DNA of 10,382 nucleotides from an uncultured Sutterella sp. Lineage in GTDB: Bacteria; Pseudomonadota; Gammaproteobacteria; Burkholderiales; Burkholderiaceae_F. This document shows positions 6,449 through 10,382 of this stretch, in pieces. Positions within the stretch are counted from its first letter, which is position 1, and each line of letters begins with the position of its first letter. The DNA lies in contig UQUS01000037.1 in the NCBI GenBank assembly GCA_900544335.1, positions 1 through 10,382 on the forward strand, read 5' to 3'. The notes beneath the pieces are model-generated. The model worked only from the letters and a program-made list of their open reading frames with translations. It was not told the origin of the DNA and did no database searches. The translations under genes and the position numbers were made by a program.

Positions 6449-7609
6449 ATGGCTGATCAGGATTATTACGAGGTATTAGGCCTTACACGCAGTGCAACCG
6501 ATGAGGAAATCAAAAAGGCCTACCGGCGCCTTGCCATGAAGTATCACCCCGATCGAAATAACGGGGACAAGGCAGCCGAAGAAAAATTCAAGCAAGTCGG
6601 AGAGGCGTATTCGGTGCTTTCCGACCCGCAAAAACGGGCGGCGTACGATCGTTTCGGTAAGAGCGGAGTTGATCCGAGCGCAGCCGGAGCCGGCGGTTTC
6701 GGAGGCTTTTCCGGAATGGGCGGCGCAGGCGGCATGGGCGGTTTTGAAAACGTCGGCGATATCTTTAGCGAAATCTTCGGCGCCGCGGCAGGCGGCTCAC
6801 GTGCCCGTCGCGGTCCTCAGGTCTTTCGCGGCAACGATGTAAGTTACTCGTTGGAGATTACGCTCGAGCAAGCGGTTAACGGCGCCAAGACCGATATTCG
6901 GGTTCCGGTCTGGGATGAGTGCCCGACCTGTCACGGTTCGGGGTGTAAACCCGGAACCGGCAAGAAGACCTGCCCGCACTGTCGCGGAACCGGCACTATC
7001 AATATGAGCCATGGGTTCTTGCAGGTGCAGCAGACGTGCCCGTATTGCCACGGAACGGGAGAAATAATTTCCGATCCGTGCCCGGAATGCCGCGGAGAGG
7101 GACGTATTCGCTCCACCAAGACACTTGAAATCGAAATTCCGGCCGGTATCAACCACGGACAGCGTATCCGTTTGGCCGGCAAGGGCGAACCCGGAATGAA
7201 CGGGGGTCCGTGCGGGGACTTGTATGTGGAAATCTTTATTAAGCCCCACGACATCTTCCAGCGTGACGGTGATGATTTGCATGCCGATTTGCCGATTAGT
7301 TTTGCGACGGCCGCTTTAGGCGGCGAGGTGACGGTTCCGACTTTGGATACCGAAGCGCGCATCACGATTCCCGAAGGCACGCAAACCGGAAAGATTTTCC
7401 GCTTGCGCGGTAAGGGAGTTCCCAATGTGCGTACGCACGAAAAGGGAGATCTCTATGTGCACGTGTATGTCGAAACGCCCGTGAACCTTTCGGCCAAGCA
7501 AAAGAAACTTCTTAAAGACTTGGATGCCTCTTTAGCCGAGGGCGGAAAGAAGCATTCGCCGCAGGCCACATCATTCTTAGAGAAGATGAAGCGCTTCTTC
7601 GGGGGATAA
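6449..7609 (+). CDS. dnaJ: Chaperone DnaJ (Hsp40, type I)
   Basis: DnaJ delivers substrates to DnaK and stimulates its ATPase. The J domain (residues 5-70) contains the essential HPD at 33-35. A Gly/Phe-rich linker (~80-116) follows. The zinc domain has all four CxxCxGxG units: CPTCHGSG (158-165), CPHCRGTG (175-182), CPYCHGTG (197-204) and CPECRGEG (211-218). The two C-terminal beta domains run from ~225 to 345, with a short basic end (KMKRFFGG). The 386-residue length is normal for a full type I protein, so nothing is missing. The ribosome site GGAG (6433-6436) is rather far from the ATG, 12 bases, suggesting moderate translation. It follows dnaK by 101 bp containing hairpins and is probably transcribed by read-through. 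It ends at a convergent terminator facing fadD. Confidence 0.97.
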   Translation: MADQDYYEVLGLTRSATDEEIKKAYRRLAMKYHPDRNNGDKAAEEKFKQVGEAYSVLSDPQKRAAYDRFGKSGVDPSAAGAGGFGGFSGMGGAGGMGGFENVGDIFSEIFGAAAGGSRARRGPQVFRGNDVSYSLEITLEQAVNGAKTDIRVPVWDECPTCHGSGCKPGTGKKTCPHCRGTGTINMSHGFLQVQQTCPYCHGTGEIISDPCPECRGEGRIRSTKTLEIEIPAGINHGQRIRLAGKGEPGMNGGPCGDLYVEIFIKPHDIFQRDGDDLHADLPISFATAALGGEVTVPTLDTEARITIPEGTQTGKIFRLRGKGVPNVRTHEKGDLYVHVYVETPVNLSAKQKKLLKDLDASLAEGGKKHSPQATSFLEKMKRFFGG

Positions 7610-7627
7610 TTCTTGACCTAAGGTAGG

Positions 7628-7663
7628 AATGCGAAGGCGACCGTTCGGTCGCCTTTCGCATTT
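7628..7663. terminator. Bidirectional terminator between dnaJ and fadD
   Basis: AATGCGAAGGCGACC (7628-7642) pairs with GGTCGCC-TTTCGCATT (7647-7662) around a GTTC loop; the only flaw is one bulged T. The stem is about 15 bp and sits between two converging genes, 18 bases after dnaJ and 11 before the fadD stop. The long stem could serve both strands, although T tracts are short. Confidence 0.75.
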
Positions 7664-7673
7664 CTGGAAACTT

Positions 7674-9368
7674 CTAATCGGTCTCTCGCATCGTCCGTAG
7701 ATCACGACGCAAGATTTTGCCGACGGCCGTCTTCGGAAGCGCCTTGACAAAGACAATGCTTCGAGGGACTTTGTAGCCCGTCAGGCGGGCGCGACAGAAT
7801 TTGACAACATCTTCGCGTGTTAAAGCCGGATCTTTTTTAACGATAACCGCCTTGACGGTTTCGCCGACTCTGGGATTGGCCACACCGACAACACCGCACT
7901 CAAGGACGCCCGGCATCGAAGCAATGACGCCTTCGATTTCGTTCGGATAGACATTTAGGCCGTTCACAATAATGAGGTCTTTCTTGCGGTCGGTGATAAA
8001 GACTTTTCCTGTCTGATCCATGTAGCCGACGTCACCGGTCCTGAGCCACCCGTCGACCATAACGTTTGCCGTCTCCTCAGGTTTTTCCCAGTAACCTTCC
8101 ATCACTTGAGGACCTTGCACGCAGATTTCGCCCGTGTGTTTGTCAATCTCTTCGGGATTGTCGCAAACCCCTAAGTCGGCAAAGCCTTCCCCGCGGATTG
8201 AGACAACGGTCGAGGGAAGGGGATAGCCGACCGAGCCGTCCCAAGGAGCTCCGGGAAGATTGCCGCAGACTCCCGGACTTGCTTCGGTTAATCCATAGGC
8301 CTCTAGAATGCTTGTCCCCGTCACTTCTTTAAAGCGTTCGGCAACGGCTCTTTGAACTTGTGTTCCGCCTCCGCAAACCATCTTTAACCGAGTAAAGCGG
8401 AAAGCACAGAACTCTTTGTTATGCAGCATCCCGTTAAAGAGCGTGTTGACGCCGGCAAAGGCTGTAAAGTCCCACTGCTTGATGAGTTTGACGAGTCCGG
8501 GCATATCCCGAGGATTGGGTACTAGAACCTGAAGCGAGGCGTGCTTGGCAAAGCAAAGCGTCGCCGTCAGACTAAAGACGTGATAAAGGGGAAGCGCCGT
8601 CATAATGACTTCTTTTCCCTCTTCAAATGTTTGAGAGATCCACGTGCCGGTTTGTTCGACGTTAGCCAGGATGTTTCGGTGCGTGAGCATGGCGCCTTTG
8701 GAAACCCCCGTTGTTCCGCCTGTGTATTGCAAAAAGGCAATGTCGGTGTTGTGAAGGGGTTGCTCGGTAAAGCCGTTGGCTTTTCCGCGCTTGATGGCTT
8801 CACGGAAATTGACGTGTCCCGGAAGATTGAAAACGGGAACAACTTTTTTGATGCGACGCAATACAAAATCCACTGCGTGACGCTTGAAAAAGCCGAGCAT
8901 GTCGCTCGCTTTGGTCGTGACGATGTGACGCACGACGGTGCCTTCAAGCGCGTCCTCCAAGGTCTTAGCGAAGTTTTCGATGATGACGACGGCTTTGGCG
9001 CCGCTATCGGCGAGTTGATGTGATAGTTCCGGTGCCGTATAAAGGGGATTGACGTTAACGACAATCATGCCGGCACGCAAAATGCCGAGCATTGCCACCA
9101 TGTATTGCGTGAGATTGGGCATCATGACGGCGACACGGTCGCCGGGTTTTAGCCCGTCAAGGCTCTGTAGGTAACCTGCAAACGCTTTGGATAACGCATT
9201 TAACTCGTCATAACTGGTTTTGCGGTTAAGACACACGAAGGCGGTCTTTTTCCCGTACTGCTTAGCCACCGTATCAAAAAGATTCGGGACGGAAGAATAT
9301 GTGTCCGGATTGATTCTCTCTGGGACACCTTTCGCGTAGCGAGATAGCCACGGATAGGACTGGGTCAA
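7674..9368 (-). CDS. fadD: Long-chain fatty-acid--CoA ligase (acyl-CoA synthetase)
   Basis: FadD activates long-chain fatty acids to acyl-CoA through an acyl-adenylate, for beta-oxidation or lipid synthesis, at the inner face of the membrane. Motifs are in order: GLKPGDRVAVMMPN (72-85), AGMIVVNVNPLYT (99-111), the AMP-binding loop YTGGTTGVSKGAMLTHRN (215-232), EAYGLTEASPG (356-366), GWLRTGDVGYMD (440-451), DRKKDLIIVNGLNVYPNEIE (460-479, where VSGFNVYP is more usual) and the catalytic Lys551 in KTAVGKILRRDLR. The length of 564 matches enterobacterial FadD (561), and similarity runs from end to end. The start codon is TTG: no ATG is available near the N-terminus, the residues PWLSRYAKGVPERINPDTY align with the FadD start, AAAGG stands about nine bases upstream, and the hemG stop closes the frame above. 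It lies 42 bp after hemG with no terminator between them. Confidence 0.95.
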   Translation of the reverse strand: MTQSYPWLSRYAKGVPERINPDTYSSVPNLFDTVAKQYGKKTAFVCLNRKTSYDELNALSKAFAGYLQSLDGLKPGDRVAVMMPNLTQYMVAMLGILRAGMIVVNVNPLYTAPELSHQLADSGAKAVVIIENFAKTLEDALEGTVVRHIVTTKASDMLGFFKRHAVDFVLRRIKKVVPVFNLPGHVNFREAIKRGKANGFTEQPLHNTDIAFLQYTGGTTGVSKGAMLTHRNILANVEQTGTWISQTFEEGKEVIMTALPLYHVFSLTATLCFAKHASLQVLVPNPRDMPGLVKLIKQWDFTAFAGVNTLFNGMLHNKEFCAFRFTRLKMVCGGGTQVQRAVAERFKEVTGTSILEAYGLTEASPGVCGNLPGAPWDGSVGYPLPSTVVSIRGEGFADLGVCDNPEEIDKHTGEICVQGPQVMEGYWEKPEETANVMVDGWLRTGDVGYMDQTGKVFITDRKKDLIIVNGLNVYPNEIEGVIASMPGVLECGVVGVANPRVGETVKAVIVKKDPALTREDVVKFCRARLTGYKVPRSIVFVKALPKTAVGKILRRDLRTMRETD

Positions 9369-9410
9369 TTGCTCAAACCTTTCGGCTTGCGGCCGAGGAA
9401 AAAAGGGTAA

Positions 9411-10184
9411 TTAGGAAGTCGCTTTTTCAGACTCTGTGACAACTTTTTTCGAAGTCGTCTTTTTAGACGCCTTTGGCGTACTCTTGCGTTTGGAAGGAGC
9501 TTTCGCGCGCCGGGTAGCGGGCTTACTTTCAACTGTTGCTTCGGCTCGGGATGAACGCGGTTTCTTCAGAGGCTTCGCTTCGGAAGTCGGCACGCCTGTG
9601 GGTTTTTCAGGACGCTTTTCCGGGTCTTGAGCAGGCTTTTTTTCTGAAGCGACGAGCATCAGACAATGTCGCGCATAGGCTTTGACATCCTCCCAATCGG
9701 TGTAATCGATGACAGTTGTCGGATCGGTCGGTCCTTTGGTCATTTTCATAATCATCTGGATGGCTAACTTTTGGTACCACGTCCAGTTCGGATAGTCGAC
9801 CTTACCGGCAAAACACTTTAAATCAGTCGGGTGCCATGGTGATTTTTGAAGGAACCGTTGCATGTAGCGGTTCCCTTCAATCGTAGCCTTGTAAGGTCTT
9901 CTAGCGACGACCGTGACGTTAAAAAACGACGAGGGCGTCGTTTCAAGTTGATGTTCAAAGCGTCGAACGAACTCCCAAACAATCTTGTTATAGACGCCGT
10001 AGATGACGGCGGCTCCGACGATAATCAAATCATACTTTTCCCATACCACGCCTTCACGGACCACTTCCATCATGTCCATCATGTCACAGGTAGCGCCCTC
10101 GCTACGCAGTGTTTCGCAGATGACGCGGGCAATGCGGGCTGTGTGTCCGCCGTGCGAATAGTAAGTAACCAGGGCGTGTGTCAT
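9411..10184 (-). CDS. hemG: HemG-type protoporphyrinogen IX dehydrogenase (flavodoxin fold) with a basic C-terminal tail
   Basis: HemG oxidises protoporphyrinogen IX to protoporphyrin IX using FMN and passes electrons to the quinone pool, classically menaquinone under anaerobic growth. Residues 1-180 follow the HemG pattern: FMN phosphate loop YYSHGGHTARIA (8-19), WEKYDLIIVGAAVIYGVYNK (48-67), PSSFFNVTVVARRPYK (84-99), the WHPTDLKCFAGKVDYPNW segment (117-134), the hydrophobic MIMKM (144-148) and YTDWEDVKAYAR (161-172). The family normally ends near residue 180. Here a further ~77 residues follow, rich in Lys, Arg, Ser, Thr, Pro and Ala (about 23 basic against 9 acidic), probably disordered and like histone-type or AlgP-type tails. 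The ATG at 10184 has GGAG about eight bases upstream. Its product feeds HemH, encoded on the other strand 6 kb away. It likely shares a transcript with fadD. A general flavodoxin is a less likely alternative. Confidence 0.88.
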   Translation of the reverse strand: MTHALVTYYSHGGHTARIARVICETLRSEGATCDMMDMMEVVREGVVWEKYDLIIVGAAVIYGVYNKIVWEFVRRFEHQLETTPSSFFNVTVVARRPYKATIEGNRYMQRFLQKSPWHPTDLKCFAGKVDYPNWTWYQKLAIQMIMKMTKGPTDPTTVIDYTDWEDVKAYARHCLMLVASEKKPAQDPEKRPEKPTGVPTSEAKPLKKPRSSRAEATVESKPATRRAKAPSKRKSTPKASKKTTSKKVVTESEKATS

Positions 10185-10224
10185 GGGGTGTCTCCGATTC
10201 GGGAATCAACAAAAAAAGCAACGA

Positions 10225-10237
10225 CCGATATTATCGG
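10225..10237. promoter_or_regulatory. Perfect 13-bp palindrome in the hemG leader
   Basis: CCGATA-T-TATCGG lies 41 bp before the hemG start. On the hemG strand it is followed, after a few bases, by a run of seven T, so the transcript could form a short hairpin plus U tract (weak attenuator), or the DNA could be an operator. No convincing -10/-35 pair for hemG was found nearby. Confidence 0.3.
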
Positions 10238-10314
10238 CGAAAAAACGGAAGAATTCGTCGGTCCAAAGAAGGATTTTTTGTCGCAACGCAGTAAAGGTTA
10301 CTTATCTTGCCATG

Positions 10315-10382
10315 TTGACGTACTCCCCAGCCTGAAGACTGAGGATTCTTGGATCAAACGCCGGATGCCGACTTTCGTCGGT
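10315..10382 (-). mobile_element. Right end of an IS200/IS605-type element (tnpB outside the window)
   Basis: On the - strand this stretch ends with a hairpin (CCTCAG...CTGGGG) followed by AGTACGTCAA, the arrangement commonly seen at the right end of IS605/IS1341-type elements. TCAA at 10318-10315 matches the right-end cleavage tetranucleotide known for IS608-like elements. The boundary would thus be at 10315, about 130 bp upstream of hemG, with the body running off the right edge. No tnpB codons can be called in the visible 68 bases, so the family is inferred from the end alone. Confidence 0.65.
10315..10382 (-). ncRNA. Possible 3' part of a TnpB guide RNA (omegaRNA/reRNA)
   Basis: Read on the - strand, CCGAC-GAAA-GTCGG (10381-10368) is a perfect 5-bp hairpin with a GNRA tetraloop. 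A second hairpin (10345-10326) has nine pairs, two of them G-U, and these wobbles become C-A mismatches on the + strand, so folding favours RNA from the - strand. In characterised TnpB systems the guide RNA covers the transposon right end and continues into flanking DNA, whose first ~16-20 bases act as guide. Here that would be about 10314 down to 10295. The 5' part of the RNA is off the window. Confidence 0.45.

Noticed and set aside
8541..9023. Open frame of 160 codons on the + strand inside fadD.
   Set aside because: It is antisense to a clear, full-length FadD and has no recognisable motif; long antisense frames are expected from the codon use of fadD.
1..10382. Searched by eye for CRISPR arrays, tRNA or rRNA genes, CIRCE elements and phage genes.
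   Set aside because: None seen. Apart from the two insertion-sequence ends, the window is made of ordinary chromosomal genes.

Overview
The window looks like a chromosomal segment of a betaproteobacterium, most likely of the order Burkholderiales. The reasons are the gene order hemH-grpE-dnaK-dnaJ on one strand, the DnaK tail ending in an acidic DDVVDADYKEV-type motif, and an RpoH (sigma-32) type promoter in front of dnaK. Moderate GC, a menaquinone-type HemG and insertion sequences at both edges would suit a gut-associated member such as the Sutterellaceae. That family assignment is inference; the sequence alone does not prove it.

Left edge (1-387): the last 47 codons of an IS21-family istB helper ATPase run in from outside the window. 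They are followed by a characteristic IS21 terminus with two copies of a GGGG-TCAATT motif and a likely end at about 202. The following ~185 bp hold no convincing gene, but they end in overlapping inverted repeats and a strong ribosome binding site just before a fic gene (388-1443). The fic product is a class II Fic AMP-transferase with its inhibitory motif in cis and a C-terminal winged-helix domain.

Core block (1599-7609, + strand): a YheT-family alpha/beta hydrolase overlaps hemH (ferrochelatase) by 4 bp. grpE follows after 29 bp. A hairpin terminator then separates grpE from dnaK. dnaK has its own sigma-32-like promoter and a structured 5' leader, a second hairpin lies between dnaK and dnaJ, and dnaJ ends at a strong bidirectional terminator. 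Together GrpE, DnaK and DnaJ form the complete Hsp70 chaperone cycle; HemH inserts iron in the last step of haem synthesis.

Right block (- strand, 10184 down to 7674): hemG (flavodoxin-like, quinone-linked protoporphyrinogen oxidase with an unusual ~77-residue Lys/Arg-rich tail), then fadD (long-chain acyl-CoA synthetase, TTG start) 42 bp downstream, probably one operon. HemG makes protoporphyrin IX, the substrate of HemH, so two consecutive haem enzymes flank the chaperone block on opposite strands.

Right edge (10315-10382): the end of an IS200/IS605-type element, with a GAAA-capped hairpin, a second wobble-paired hairpin and a terminal TCAA, all read on the - strand. This is how the 3' part of a TnpB-associated guide RNA (omegaRNA/reRNA) and the right end of its transposon look. 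The tnpB gene, if present, lies outside the window, and the natural guide would be the DNA just upstream of hemG. This is the most interesting signal in the window. The rest is mostly well-known housekeeping.
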